This document shows positions 1-12,952 of a DNA stretch of 64,000 nt, in pieces. Source of the DNA: Sapria himalayana. Its lineage: Eukaryota; Streptophyta; Magnoliopsida; Malpighiales; Rafflesiaceae. The DNA lies in assembly GCA_029783825.1 (NCBI GenBank), contig JAREIK010002034.1:40895-104894 (forward strand). The letters are read 5' to 3'. Within the stretch, counting starts at the first letter, position 1. Each line of letters starts with the position of its first letter. A program made the position numbers and the translations under genes. Under the pieces are notes generated by a model. The model had not been told where the DNA came from. It saw only the letters and a list, made by a program, of their open reading frames with translations, and did not search any database.

Positions 1-290
1 TATGAGGGTACGTTCACTTGGATAAAGTTCTTGAAGGACTTATCCTCAAATAATATTACCATTTGCACTCATAACAATCCTCCTAACTACTGGTAACATC
101 TATATTCATTCTAAGTACTAGAAACCCAACTAAAGCATACTTGATAGATGAGCAATTATACCCCCAAAAACTTGAGATGGATTTTAAATCAAAATACACT
201 AAAGGATCTTTGATAAAAAAGAGAAAATTCTCTCTAGAATATAATATCAAATAGGAAATATAATCTAAAAGAATATAAACCAACATTCAA
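1..290 (-). pseudogene. Ty1-copia pol remnant (integrase C-terminal region), cut by window edge
   Basis: Read on the minus strand, this stretch gives a broken reading frame resembling the end of a copia integrase. One frame shows a WGYNCSSIKYALVGF-like piece (the family pattern is FGC..F...IKCVFLGYS). After a frame change comes EYRCYQ, then VILFEDKSF, matching the usual GYRCY...V.FFED...F block. Several stops and at least one frameshift make it non-functional. The gag knuckle at 1286-1573 and the primer-binding site near 2470 lie upstream on the same strand, which is the gag-then-pol order of a copia element. The rest of pol would lie to the left of the window. Assignment rests on motif spacing only. 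Confidence 0.55.
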
Positions 291-1285
291 CTAATAATAA
301 AATTAATGATTAGTATTATTCTCCTCAAAAACTTCTAATACTCATATATAACAGTAATATCTTTATAATTAAATATCAATTCTTCCTTTCAACTATCATA
401 TTCGATGCATGAATATTAGCAAATAATATCTAATATACTATCTTATACTCCTTAAAAATATAAGAAAATTAATAAAAAATTTATCCAAAAATATTATCAC
501 TTTTCAATACTATAAAAAAAATTAACTAAATATTAATTCTTTTGTAAAATTTCACAAAATAGTTAAATTTTTTTTTCTTAAAAGACTAATAATAATATAT
601 ATCGAATACAATCATCAATAAAATTATAAAATATCTCAATTTATCATATATGATTATCCTATATAATCACTAAATATTTGAATGAATCATATAAAATAAA
701 TATCTAAAAATATCCTCTTGATGTCTTAGATAAGAGGCACTAATATATTTTCCTAACTAATGTCTCATAGTCAATAAAGATCACCCTTTGATGCTTTACC
801 TTCGAATTTCAATCTTAACTAATGATAAATATCAAAATCAATAATATATAATCAATGAACTAATAGGAATCAAACATTTGAAGGACCTCTAATGTATGAA
901 GAACAATAAATACCATCAACATCACTCAATCCCCAGTAAAGTAAATGGTTCAGTCATAAAAATAATTAAACTGACAAAAAAATAAATTATGACAAAACTC
1001 TAGTATAAAAAAAACATATATATAAAAAGGCTTAATAATGGCACCATTATACGGCATAACATAAACAATGATGTCATTAGTCATTACAGAATCAAAAAAC
1101 TCTAGACTCTACAAAATAAATAAAAAGAATACAATCACTAATGACATGAGTATTAACTCATAAACCAATGGCCTATGAGTTTTTAGTGAGGTGATGAAAA
1201 AAAATGAACATAAATGCATATCAATTGAAGCTAGTAATACCCAAGGAAAAAAATGAAATACTCATCTACAATAAGCATAACAAGA
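291..1285 (-). other. Unassigned AT-rich sequence inside the copia remnant
   Basis: This lies between the recognisable copia pol end and the gag knuckle, so it probably held the protease and early integrase region. I see no convincing domain in any frame. No gene is called here. Confidence 0.4.
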
Positions 1286-1573
1286 CTAATTGGTATATCG
1301 TGTACATGTGGAAGATACAATATAAGTGGATCCAATGGCATGTTGTACAACCTTTGAACCCAGAAATATTCTTAATAACTTGGGAAGTAACATCCAACAC
1401 ATTTCTTGGGTGTGTCTCAATCTCTTACAAAAAAAAATGATCACTATTGACTTTTTCCATCTCGAAGCACCCTTGCCAACCCCACTAGATCTAGGTGAAG
1501 TCACTATAATAGTCTGAATGATTATAACAACTCTACTAGATTTGAGTATGCTAGTAGATGTTTGAATCATCAT
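1286..1573 (-). pseudogene. Ty1-copia gag fragment with zinc knuckle
   Basis: A 95-codon minus-strand frame contains FFCKRLRHTQEMCW. This resembles the copia gag/pre-integrase knuckle of type C..C..RHT.E.CW, with the first cysteine degraded to phenylalanine or lost. It sits about 0.9 kb downstream, on the minus strand, of a primer-binding-site-like sequence, where gag is expected. The surrounding frames carry stops, so it is a fragment and not a working gene. It could be a chance open frame, but the HT.E.CW core and the element context argue for gag. Confidence 0.5.
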
Positions 1574-2468
1574 CTGATAAATCTATGATAAGATTGGGTG
1601 CACCTTCTCACCAAGGTTCTAGGTATGTAAAACAATGTATCACTCCTTTCAGTAAATGCGTTTACATAATGTTGCAAATAAGATTACTCAAACTTTTTAA
1701 AATAATTTAATTTATCAACACATGTATCAATCTAATAATCTATTTACACAATTATGTTGAAACCACATAATGAGTCATATCGTCATAATCAGTCCAGTTT
1801 ATATGCTAACAGCTAAGTAATATTATCATACAGATGAAAGATCCCCGATGAGTGCATCAATGTGCCAAGTTCCAAACTTTCTAGCACATACTCAGATCAT
1901 TTGACAACTAAAAGATATACTAATAATTATGTATCAGTCATCCACTCATCAGTTTCATCCGATAAGTAACACATACATTCTTAGCACACAAATCAAATCC
2001 TTATTAATATGATTCAAAAGGAATACATGTTCAACTTTGATTTTCAGTATGTTATCCTTAGTCATCCCACTATAATTCTAGTCATCCTTTTCTTTCTAAA
2101 TAAAAATACAAACTTCTCAAAACACAAAATATATTAAAAATACAACAAACCTTCATACTAAGATTCAAAAAAAATACAGGCACAACATCAATCTAAACAC
2201 TTTCATGACACTAAATTGGTTAGTTATTAGCCTAGTGAATCTATATGAACCATCATAGCAGTTATTATTTGTTGTTTATATATCTGACGATCACAATCAC
2301 TCAATCATGTTCAACAAAACCACAAAAAAAACAACCTTTTGTTCAATACAATATGTGACCACCATTATCAAGGACAAACACCATCCCACTCTGTCATCAA
2401 CACCATCAAAAGGTGTGCTGCCGAGTAGTGCACCACCCTCGATTCATCTCAGAAAGATTCTGATAGAC
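1574..2468 (-). other. Probable copia gag N-terminal region, too decayed to read
   Basis: This lies between the gag knuckle and the primer-binding site of the minus-strand copia remnant. I see no domain and no long open frame. By position it should be the start of gag. Confidence 0.35.
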
Positions 2469-2476
2469 TGATACCA
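2469..2476 (-). other. Primer-binding site of copia element (tRNA-Met type)
   Basis: The minus strand reads ATATGGTATCAGTC. TGGTATCA is the complement of the 3' end of initiator tRNA-Met used to prime most plant Ty1-copia elements. It lies immediately inside a candidate LTR end (GGAACA in the minus direction). Together with the gag knuckle to its left, it orients the element on the minus strand. Confidence 0.55.
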
Positions 2477-2481
2477 TATTT

Positions 2482-3100
2482 TGTTCCACCATCAAGACTG
2501 ATTAGGGTCTTTGCAAGAATTGGAGACAGAAAAAAGGAAAAGAAAGAGACAAGAAAAAATATGCATGTCATCAAGATATATTGTGACACAAATATATATT
2601 TATAGTTTGAAGTAACTCAGATGTAGGATGCTCTCAAACAATATGATAAAAAAATAAACACAATAAAACTCATTTTAACCAATTAAATAATTTTCTTTAC
2701 AAGTGTATGATAACCAAGCAACCGTGTCTTCTAAAAATATAGAAAAACAATAACAAACACAATTCATCATTTTCATTACCTGAGACTAAACAAATAAATA
2801 GTATTACAAATAAACTAATTAATGCATCTCAAGAATAATAAGCAATATGAAAAATCTAAAATATAAAGTATTAATAACTAAACAACAAGACCAATAGTAA
2901 TATTATTGCATCTATTGGCGTGCCCCAACAATGATATTATCGGCTATGATAACATCAAACACACTAAACATGATAAAAAAAATAAGAATAACAAACAATT
3001 ATATTTAACATAATAATTGAATAATTTCAACATATGAGAGTCTAAAATAAAAGTTGAAAAATATAACAAATACCTAGATCTTGGAAATCAATCTCGTGTA
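2482..3100 (-). mobile_element. Probable 5' LTR of the minus-strand copia element (outer boundary uncertain)
   Basis: The LTR begins with TG (TGTTCC on the plus strand) just beyond the primer-binding site. A TATA-like stretch, read on the minus strand as CTATAAATATATATTTG (2588-2604), precedes a pyrimidine-rich leader, the usual layout of an LTR promoter and R/U5. I could not find the matching second LTR, which would lie outside the window, so the right boundary is a guess. Confidence 0.35.
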
Positions 3101-4890
3101 CTCTTTAAAGACAAAAAGAAAGAGGAGCACACAATGTGATGACAACTGAATTAGCCTGATGGATGCCTCAATGGCTAGCTATTTGAGTAAACATTTATCG
3201 CCTATTTGTATATAAAACCACACATCTCTCCCGAGCATGTTCCCTATTTCCACAATATGAGCACGTAAGACCAAGTATCATGCCTCTACTACCACTGAAC
3301 TTCACTCTTTGAAATTGAATTCAGGATTGTGTCCAGTCATCCCAGTATCACTTTATCTAGACTATGTGGTAATGAACGTAATCCCCTTTTAACAATGCCC
3401 ACCTAGACCCAAAAAGTGTGCAACTTGAAATATGAATCCTCAATATTATTATGAAGCCAATTTTCTAATATACTTCCTAATTTACTGCATCTTTGTTTGA
3501 AAATCATTATCAAGTCTGTCAATTTGTATCAACTCTAACACCTAGTCTATTATTTTGAAAAACTTTATCTGCTGACATGTCAATTGAGAACTGAGGCATG
3601 TCAGGTCAAGTTGAGAGCCAACATGAATCCATTTCAAATCTAATAAATATCAACCTCAATTAAGAAAGTGAAATTTGTAGTAATGCAACAAAAAATATAT
3701 ATTAAAATAATAAAAAATTAAAAAATTATTAATTTATGGAAGTTTTTTTGGCATCCCAAATTTATTTAATATAAAACTAGCATTGAAATGAATTGCAAAT
3801 ATTTTAGATTTGAATGTTTGTCACTCAAACCTTGATTTCTATAAGCATAGCAAGCATCTTATTCTCAAATTGATATATTTGAGCAAACACTAAAATTTGA
3901 TAGGAACACTTTTTAAAAAATGATCCAATCAAATTGGGCAATAGAAATGATTGCCCACATCGCTCAAATAAAAAGAGAATAAGTTAATATGCCCGTAAAA
4001 ATTAGTACCTGAGTTATTTTTTCAATTTTAGTTTGAGTTATGTTTTTTTTTTGGATTTAACTTTTTTCTCGGGGTTAGGGTTTGCTTTGAATTTTCAAAT
4101 CTTTAGGTCCGAACCCAACCCAAGTTCAGTTCTAATTGAAAATTTTCAACCCCGGTCTGATCCAAATCCAAAAAAAAAAAAAACTTTGATACAAATCTAA
4201 TTTTTTCTCAATTTTGGTTTGAGTTACTCGAATTTACTCACTCCGAGTTGCAACCTTATTGACAACACATCAAGTATATGATTGTATAATACATGTGAAA
4301 ATAACTCGATGAGGATGAATAACTCAATAATCCCACGATCTTATTGCAATTGATACTACAAGTAAAATTGAATTTTTATGATTTATAGGAAGCCAAATTA
4401 GAGATTATAACTAAATGATAGAATTTGAACAACTCCCCAATAATCAAAACTCCTAATCACTTTGTCCCTGCCTTAGTACCGGAATATCAAACAATAAAAA
4501 AATGTAAAAAAACACCACGTCCAAATTTTGGAGACTTTTTTATAGTTATTCTTATATAAATGACATGATTATGGAAAAAGAATTAGTAGTCTTATTATTA
4601 GCCAAAATTATTCATTATGACCTACTAGTCATAGAAAAGACAAAGATAAAAGAGTTACAATTCAACAAACATATTACATGAGGATATGTTATACTAAAAA
4701 TAATTAAATATTATTTCTAAAGAGAATACTAAAAATACTAATAAATATTAAAAGAAATAAACTAACTACTAAAGTCATTAAATTATATTCATAAAATTTA
4801 TTGATTTTGACACTGACTAGAAAAGAATTTTTAAAATTACACTTCAGGCCAACAATAAATATTTTTTTTGAGAAATTACTGATTGTATCA
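3101..4890. other. AT-rich sequence without recognised genes
   Basis: No credible coding region. At 4010-4260 there is a patch rich in AACCC/GGGTT-like words flanked by poly-T and poly-A, possibly the decayed end of a DNA transposon, but no target duplication or inverted termini could be paired. Confidence 0.5.
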
Positions 4891-5365
4891 CTCATATTCA
4901 ATAATCAAATTCATAAATTATCAATATAAGAATTAATATTCACTTAACTGATAAATTTTTTTCTATTTACGAATCATTTTTTATGAGTTATCTATCCAAA
5001 TAATTAATTTTATTGATTATTAATTTTTAGTGAGATATATGTCTAAATAATTTAATTTTATCTTATTTTATTGATTGTTAATTTTTTATTACAAGATTAG
5101 AAAACTATGAGGAGGGCTTTAATTGAGAATAAGTAAAATAAATTATGTATTTTTTTATGATTGAATTTCATTCTAGATGTTTGAATGTGTTGCATATTTT
5201 ACTTTTGTATTCACAGCTTAATCACCCATTATTTGTCAAGTAAAGAATAATTTACTATAGTTTAGAACATTTATATTCGAATGTGTCAGAAATATCAATT
5301 GAAAAATTATATCAGAACTTTATTTCATGTCTATCAATTTGATATTTTAAAAAAATTATTTAATA

Positions 5366-6313
5366 TAGAGATGTCAAATTAGTCATACTATGCTAGCACT
5401 TCCCATTTTTTATGCATGTCCAGGCCACCATGTCAAACCACAATGTTGTGTTCATCATTGCTGTAACAAAGGGGAGCTCAGTACAATCCATTAACACACC
5501 TTTTGCTTGGGTCATGTCAGATCATGCAAATCCAAATTAGACATGACTAGGCTAGACTTGTTCATTCTAGATTATCCTGAATCAGGTTCAAGCTAATTTA
5601 TTTGATCAGTCAGGACAAAACTAGCTCACATGAGCCATCATACCAGATTGTGCTTCAAGTGTCAAGAACTCTAGCCCGGCTAGAGATATCAACCAGGCTG
5701 AGCAATTCGGGCATGTCCAACAGCATAACATAATTAAGTCGTGCTTGACACGGCACAACACAGTTTAAAACTCTACATGGAAGTGCTACGGACTAGCATG
5801 TAGCATGGCTCGGGCTATGCTGAGTTAATCTTTTTGACACATAAGGTTCTACACGTCATGACCCAACATGATGGCCCGTGCAGGCTAATTTTGGATTAAC
5901 TAAACAAACTGACTAGCATGGCCTAAAGCAAGTTAGTATGGCCTCAACAGGGCTAGTCTGGCCTGACCTAAGTTAGTCTGGTCAAGCCTGACACCCGATT
6001 TGGCATGACTCAGCATGACCTACCCAAAAGCCATGCTAATAAGCCATGATGAGATGCCCTTTATTAAACCGTGTCGTGCCGGGAAAGACACGGTGGCCAT
6101 AATACCACATTTGACATCTCTAAGCTAGGCATGACCTAAGCAATACCACAGGTCGACATGGGGCTGGTTCTGGCACAACTCTGAACCACTATATCATATC
6201 TTGTTAGGAACGACATAGTTGAATCATGTTGTGTATTATATCATGCTAAGTACAAATATATCTTATCTTGCTTCATGCAATGTTCGAACCACCCAGCCCA
6301 ATTAATATCTCTA
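5366..6313. mobile_element. Non-autonomous hAT element, 948 bp, perfect 8-bp TSD
   Basis: The element begins TAGAGATGTCAAATTAG and ends ...CCAATTAATATCTCTA, so the ends are imperfect inverted repeats starting TAGAGAT. The flanking 8 bp are identical, ATTTAATA at 5358-5365 and again at 6314-6321, the hAT target-duplication length. The interior is clearly more GC-rich than the surrounding AT-rich tandem repeat, and no transposase coding remains. A second hAT (5681-6122) lies within it. Confidence 0.85.
5681..6122. mobile_element. Nested short hAT element, 442 bp
   Basis: The ends are TAGAGATATCAACC on the left and, read inward from the right, TAGAGATGTCAAAT. Flanks are AGCCCGGC (5673-5680) and AGCTAGGC (6123-6130), matching at 6 of 8 positions, consistent with a decayed 8-bp duplication. 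It is GC-rich and non-coding. It sits inside the 5366-6313 element and so should be younger than it. Confidence 0.6.
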
Positions 6314-7990
6314 ATTTAATATGATACACTCAAAAATATAAAAACCTAATCAACATATAATCAGAAATAATTTTAAGTAATTGATTACTTTAGTTAATGA
6401 TTAAAAAAAATAATACATTATAATATAAAATGATTAAAAATAATAATAATACATCATAATATATGTCAAACATATTCAATATATAAATTATATAGATCAC
6501 TAAATTATATATCAAATTTCTTGTATTAGTATACCTCCAAAAATTATTTCCTATTTACTACTCATTTTTCTTATTATGTGAATATTATCAAAGTCATGAC
6601 ATATCTTTTAAAATTATTAAAATATAATAATATTCATTTTTCTTTTTTATCTTTAATAATATTATGCATATTTTTTATTGTCTTATTAGTCTATTTTCAG
6701 TGAATTATCTATCCAATTAATTTAATTCTAATTTTATTTTATCACTGCTAAATTTTAGTTAAAAATTAGAAAATTACAAGAAGTACTTTATTTGAGAAAA
6801 AAATAGAGTAAATTATATCTTTTTTTTATGATAAAATTTCATTTTGAATATTTGAGTGTATTAGACACTTTAATTATATATTCTTAATTTAGTCATCAAT
6901 CATTTATCATGTTAAGAACATTATACTCTATTCTTAAGATATTTTTATTTTAAAGTGTCAGACATGTCAATTAAAAAATTATATCAGAATTTCATATCAT
7001 ATCTATCAATCTAATATGAGAAAAAATCTTTCAATATGATACACTTGAATATTTAGGGACCTAGTAAAAATACAATCAAATTTAACTTTAGGTATTTAAT
7101 TATTGTTATTAATAATTATTCATAATATAAATAAGCATTTCTATTTAATGTTGGATCATGTGTTTTTTATTTAGATATTTTAAAAATTAATAAAAATTTA
7201 TTTTATAAATATATTAAAAAAAAGTGATACTTTATTATAATATATCTCAAACATATTCAATATATAATGTATAGATCACTAAAATATAAATTAAATTTTT
7301 TGTGTCATCACACCCCAAAAAATCATTTTCTATTTATTATTCATTTTCATTATAATATGAATATTATTATTGATAATAACAAACCTTGTAAAATTATTGA
7401 ATATGATAATATTCAATTTGATTTTTTATTTTTGATTATTTTGTTAGTCAACTTTCAATAAGTTATATGTGCAAATAATTTAATTCTAACATTATTTTAT
7501 CGACTACTAATTTTTGGTTACAAGATTAGAAAATACTGAAAGCCTCATTTGAAAATGAGTAGTACGTCATTTTGTATGATAAAATTGTATTCAAGATGTT
7601 TGAGTATATTTGATCATTTACTTGTGCATTCTCAGCTTTATCATCCATCATTTACCAAATTATGAATATTTAATGATAAAATATTAGGCATGTCAATTTA
7701 AAAATTATATCATAATTTATTATCATGTCCATCAATCTGGGACTCTGGTTTGAAAAAAAAAAATATTTATGTTTACTTCCAAATAAAACTTTAAATACTT
7801 TATAACTTCCATTGATGATTATTCATAATACAAATAAGTATTTCTATTTCAAGTTGGATCATATATATTTTTTTAATATATTAAAAAATAAGAAGTAACA
7901 ATGCATTATAAAATGTTAAATAGATTTAATATGTATTATATAGATCACTAGATTATATTTCATATTTCTAGTATCGACATACTCTCACAA

Positions 7991-8800
7991 AATAAGATGG
8001 TAAAAAAAAATAAATATTTAGTTGAATTAACTTAGACATTATTATTGAGAAGAAATATTTCAAAATATTCTTAAGAATATATTATTTTAAGAATAAACTA
8101 TTTCATTAACATTATATCCTCTTCTATCATTTCTCAACATGTGTCTTTGCTAATCTTATATCTTGGAGAAAGATCATTTAGCATATTTCTCAAAGTTTTT
8201 AAAAATAATTATCTTATACATGATCTCTCTCAAGAACAAGATGCCCTCTTCAATAATTCCACTTAGACCTCCATCTAGGAAACAAAGTCACTTAACCACT
8301 ATTTTGAAGTTGTTGGTTGATATAATTATTAGACTCATATTTAATCATCATATATATCAATATTTACAAGGCATATAAACTCTAAAGAGAACAAAATTTC
8401 TAAGATGAAAAATCCTCATAAAATTTAGATGATATGGTAACTCATTAGTTTACTCTAATTTAATCTCATGATGAGAAAAAAATATATGATCTAGCAGTCA
8501 AACCTTGTCGTCTAGGCTATTCAATCACTTTAAAAAAGACAAAATCCATATTTGACACCAAATCTCATAAGTATTTTCATATACATGTCTTCTCATTTTT
8601 TTACTTTTTTCATGACTTCTGATAAATTACCTCACTCATAATAGTATCAAATTGTGTTAGAAAAAATAGATATCATCAACTTCAATTATATTTGATAACT
8701 AGTACCATGACATATTAAAAAATGAAACATATTTTTTCTTTAGTGAGATTAACTCACCATAAGTGAATATTTATAGTGAGGGAGTTCAATCATGTATCTG
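7991..8800 (+). other. AT-rich sequence, possibly decayed copia pol upstream of the RT remnant
   Basis: No readable domain. Its position directly upstream of the plus-strand copia reverse-transcriptase remnant suggests it was integrase or linker sequence, but I cannot show it. Confidence 0.3.
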
Positions 8801-8804
8801 TGAT

Positions 8805-9605
8805 AAACTATCAAGACATTTTTTCTTTAGTGGTTAAGATGACATTTGTACAAATTTTTACTTTGCTGACAATATCTCATAGATTGAAAATACATCAACT
8901 AAAAATGAAACATATTTTTTTATAATGACCTTGAGAAAGAGATACATATAGAGTAGTTACTTGGGTTTCGAGCAATACAATTACACATAGTTTACATATT
9001 TTAAAAAAATTATATCCTAAAATAACCACAGGAAGCCTAATTTATAATATTTTTATAGACATTTATCTTATTTGATTTATATATGTTTTATAGATTTTTC
9101 TTTATTTTGTTGAATTAGGCCTAATGATAAAATAATATTCTGATTATTTAAAATGACCAATTAAAAATAACTCAACTTAAAAATATCTTGCAACCACAAT
9201 GCCAAATAAACAATCTTATAAAATTCAAATATTTTCTTAAGATTGAGATAGCATAATTTAAGAGAGATATTATCTTATCATAAATGAGGTATATACTTGA
9301 TACTTTATTATGGATTTGACATTTTGGTTGTATTACAACTAATGCTCCCAATGAATCAAATAATAATTTTACTTCTAATGCAACACTTCAATAACTACTA
9401 TTTACAAAAAAAAATTATTAAAAATATTAATTATCTAAATATTACTCAACCTGATATAGTTTATTCTAAGAAAAGAATTGTCTTGTCATAAATAAGATAT
9501 GCACTTAATACTTTTATATGAATTGGACATTTGGATATAACATTATTAAAAATATTAAAAATATTAATTATCTAAGTATTATTCAACCTGATATAACATA
9601 TATAA
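8805..9605 (+). pseudogene. Ty1-copia reverse transcriptase remnant with internal duplication
   Basis: Broken plus-strand frames match the copia reverse transcriptase in order. YQDIFSLVVKMTFVQIF (family YEETFAPVAKM.S.R) is near 8810-8860. HQLKMKHIFL, then DLEKEIHIE and LLGFRA (family HQLDVKNAFL.GDL.EEVYMEQPPGF), spans 8890-8975. LKFKYFLKIEIA and MRYILDTL, followed by APMN (family LKYFLGIE...KY..DLL...TPM), spans 9217-9355. NINYLNITQPDIVYS (family +YLT.TRPDI.+.V) is near 9419-9465. Many stops and frame changes show an old, dead copy. The blocks at 9263-9340 and 9419-9460 recur at 9469-9545 and 9558-9600, a later tandem duplication. Confidence 0.75.
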
Positions 9606-10859
9606 TTAACATAATTAGATAATTCCTATGTTCTCATCGAAAATTCATCTAGACATAACTCTTTCATACTAAAACATGATTATAGGTACTTATAGTTGGT
9701 CGATCATTTAAATTCAAATTAAGCATCAGCTTGCACCAAGAAAAAATTTATGATATAATTTTATATTTTTTTCTTGAATGTAATCTAATCTCCACAAATA
9801 TATAAAAGACAAATCTATTTTGAGATCTAATATAGAGTCAATTCAAAATGATGACTATAACTTACAAAATACTTTAATTGTGATATATGCTCAAAGAGAT
9901 TAGGTATCCACTACCTTCCCCTATTATTATTTTTGTATGATAGCTAGACAATAAGGTATATAATCTCAAAATTAACATGAGCAAACAAAACATATAAAAA
10001 TAGATTATTTCTTGCTTAAAAATAAGATACGAGATGAGACTATTGCTAGAACACATATTCATATATCAAAACAAGTAAACATTTTTACGAAAACCTTGAA
10101 TAAATACCAATTTATTTTTTTTCCTCCAAGCTTGATATTCTAGACTTGCATGCACCGACTTCAAAAGGAATATTATAAATTATAATTATACATTTTGTAC
10201 TTGTATTTTTTTATAAATGTTGTGTCATTATTAATGGGTGCGCCCATATATGGACTACTTGAATCCATTAACTCATTATAAGCATTGCTTGTTATTTTTA
10301 CATTAAAAATATTCAACTTATTGTATATTTTGTTTATGTAGTTTGAAGTTTAATAGTAATGAATTTCATGGATGTATTGTTACTCTATTAAAATTCACGA
10401 GTACATCCAATAATTTGTTGTATATCCCATAAAATTCAAAAAATAAAATCTCCACAATGTTGAGTGTAAATCTCAACATTGATCTCTACTATATTTTGAT
10501 CTTACATAATGATGAAATGCCACTCAACTCTAAATCATGCTATACATGTCAATAGTACTACCCATAATAAAGATAAAGACAAAAAAAATCTCAATTCAAT
10601 GTATATTCTACAAGAGAATGAGTTATACCAAATACAAAAAAGTATTTCCAGAGGCAATGTTATGAGATTTACACAATATTGAGAGAGACAAATTATCTAT
10701 CGAACTATCTATAGATCCTCACATAATTCATCCACTATGTTACTTAAGAATCATGAATTATCAACACAAAAACTCTTATCTAAGACAAGAATAGTCTTTT
10801 TTTGTTTTCTTAGATATTACTGATTATCTCATTTGTATTAATACTTCAGAATCATATAT
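9606..10859. other. AT-rich sequence without recognised genes
   Basis: Nothing convincing in six frames. The first few hundred bases may continue the copia RNase H region (a weak YRYL..VD pattern near 9682-9705), but this is too decayed to call. Confidence 0.45.
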
Positions 10860-11680
10860 TATTGACACAAACTCAATTATTAATAATATTCATATTATTA
10901 ATAATCATGTCTTATCCACTATTATTTTTATTTTATTCTGAAAATACTATTATAATTAATGATAAGTCTTCCAAAATCATTAGGCATGATAATATTCAGC
11001 TTGAGTTTTTACTTCACCGTGTCATACTTATTTCTAATTGTTTAGTTGATTTCTTTTATTAGAGTTGTATTTCTACAAAACTCAACTATAATTTTGTTTT
11101 TACTTTTGTTGATATTTGTTTGTAAAATTAAAAAACTATGTGACTGACTTCATTTGAATTTGAGCAAAATAAATTGTATGATTTCTTTACGATAAAATTT
11201 TATATTTTATATGTTTAAGTGTATTTGACTATTTACTTGTATAGTCTTAGCTTGGTCATACATTACTAGCAAACTTGAAAATATTTTATCTTAATCTTAA
11301 TAATATTTTTAATCTAAAATAAGAACTTCTTATCTTGAACATCAATATAATATAAGCAATAACTCAATTTATCTGATATATAAATATATAAGAACCTAGT
11401 AAAGATACAACCAGAAAAGACTTTAGATAAATAATTAATTTTGTTATCTAATGCTCACGATATACATGAGTATATCATTTTTGTGATAGATTACAAGTAT
11501 ACCTATAAAATAATAAAATAAATAATTTAATAAAAATATTAAAAAATAAGAAATAATAAAGTATTAAAATATATTTCGGATCAATTCAAGATTAAATATA
11601 TGAACAAAATTATATATCAAACTTTTTGTACCAACAAACTCCAACAGAATATGATTATTAAAAAAAATACACAATTAATT
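10860..11680. repeat. Fourth, dispersed copy of the 4.9-8.0 kb tandem repeat
   Basis: The order of landmarks matches the tandem units: a GATAATATTCA block near 10990, an AAATTAAAAAACTATG block near 11125, ATAAAATTTTATA...TTTAAGTGTATTTGAC near 11192-11232, and GAACCTAGTAAAGATACAACCAG near 11391. Similarity continues past 11640. It is separated from the array by about 2.9 kb holding the copia remnant. Confidence 0.55.
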
Positions 11681-12590
11681 GAGATAACTCAGAAACTTCT
11701 ACAAGAAGTCTCTGAGGGCTCCATAATATTTTTGGGAAAAATACAATTTTTATCATACTCTACCTAATTAATTAAGTGTATTCTTCTTTCCTTTCTTAGT
11801 GTATACCCACTTATATGTGTTTTTCCTACTCTGAATATTAAATTGGAGATCATGTATGTCATTATCTGACTAACAAAGTAAAGTATATTAAAAAATGAAT
11901 ATCCAAACTCATTGAGAATATATCAGAATTAAAGTATCTCAGATGTAATTGTCACCATCACATCCAACTCAATCTCTATACTAGATGTAGCAGTATCCAT
12001 TGGGTAGGACAACTTGAGTCGGGCCCACAACACGACCTAAAAAAACTACGTCGAATATGACATGGCATGACCATGAGTTGTAGTTGCCCTACGTGGCGGC
12101 TAATACACAACACAACACATGTCAGGTTGGGATGAGGAAATAGCCCACATGCCAATGCACAACACAACAAGGTGCATTCGACAAGACCAACAAAAACATG
12201 CATGGCACAAGCATTGCACATGCATGTCATGCTAATTTTTTTTAGCAAGGGTCTAAAGCTCATGCGCCTATTTAAATAATATTATATTGAATGGGGAACG
12301 TGCAAGACCATTTTGCCTTTGCAACGACTAGGGTCCAACAAGACAAACAACAAAATAATATTGTATATCACTGTTATGTCGAGTTAAGTAATATAATATT
12401 AACAAAAATAAAAAAAAACATATACATCAACCATTGGATTTCATTCAAATAGCTATGGGCAGAAATCAAATGACTAAACTTTTGCCCAAATAAACTTATA
12501 GAAATTTAAAAGAATATTATTTTAATTATAAAAATTATTTATAAATAAAAAACTAGTATTTATAATTTTGCATACTCGAATTATAATATA

Positions 12591-12626
12591 TCACACACAC
12601 ACACACACACTCTCTCTCTCTCTCTA
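12591..12626. repeat. (CA)n(CT)n microsatellite
   Basis: A run of CA dinucleotides passes directly into CT dinucleotides. It lies in what corresponds to the pyrimidine-rich leader of the hAT transposase gene and probably grew from it. Confidence 0.9.
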
Positions 12627-12952
12627 TTTCTCAACTCTTAACTTTTTATTCTCTAAATTTTCTAAGCTAAAGCAGCGACTACGATACTACATTAATATTT
12701 ATTATATTTTTAAATATTTATTTTAATCATATATAAAAAATAAAAATGTAAATTAAAATTCACATATGAGCCTGGTGATTGCAGATTTGTGATTTTTATG
12801 TTCGGATTTAGGCTTGTCTAAATTTGTTAAATGCGCACATTAATTTTTTTTAATTTTTTTGCGGCATAATTTTAGAATAAATAGAAAACACTATTAAATA
12901 TTATGAAATTAATTTAGATATTAACAAACTAATAAAAAAGTTAAGACCCAAG

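Larger units (their letters stand above)
4900..7990. repeat. Tandem AT-rich repeat, three units of about 0.7-0.8 kb
   Basis: Shared landmarks recur in order: an ACAAGATTAGAAAAC-like block near 5091, 6761 and 7521; a TGTCAATT...AAAATTATATCA block near 5290, 6965 and 7690; and a TAGATCACTA block near 6493, 7270 and 7941. Once the 956-bp hAT insertion plus duplication in the first unit is subtracted, spacings are about 715 and 756 bp. Units are diverged and non-coding; the short open frames in them are not conserved between units. A fourth diverged unit lies at 10860-11680. Confidence 0.7.

Noticed and set aside
4010..4260. Possible DNA-transposon end with GGGTT/AACCC words and GTTGCAACCTTA
   Set aside because: No opposite terminus or target duplication could be found.
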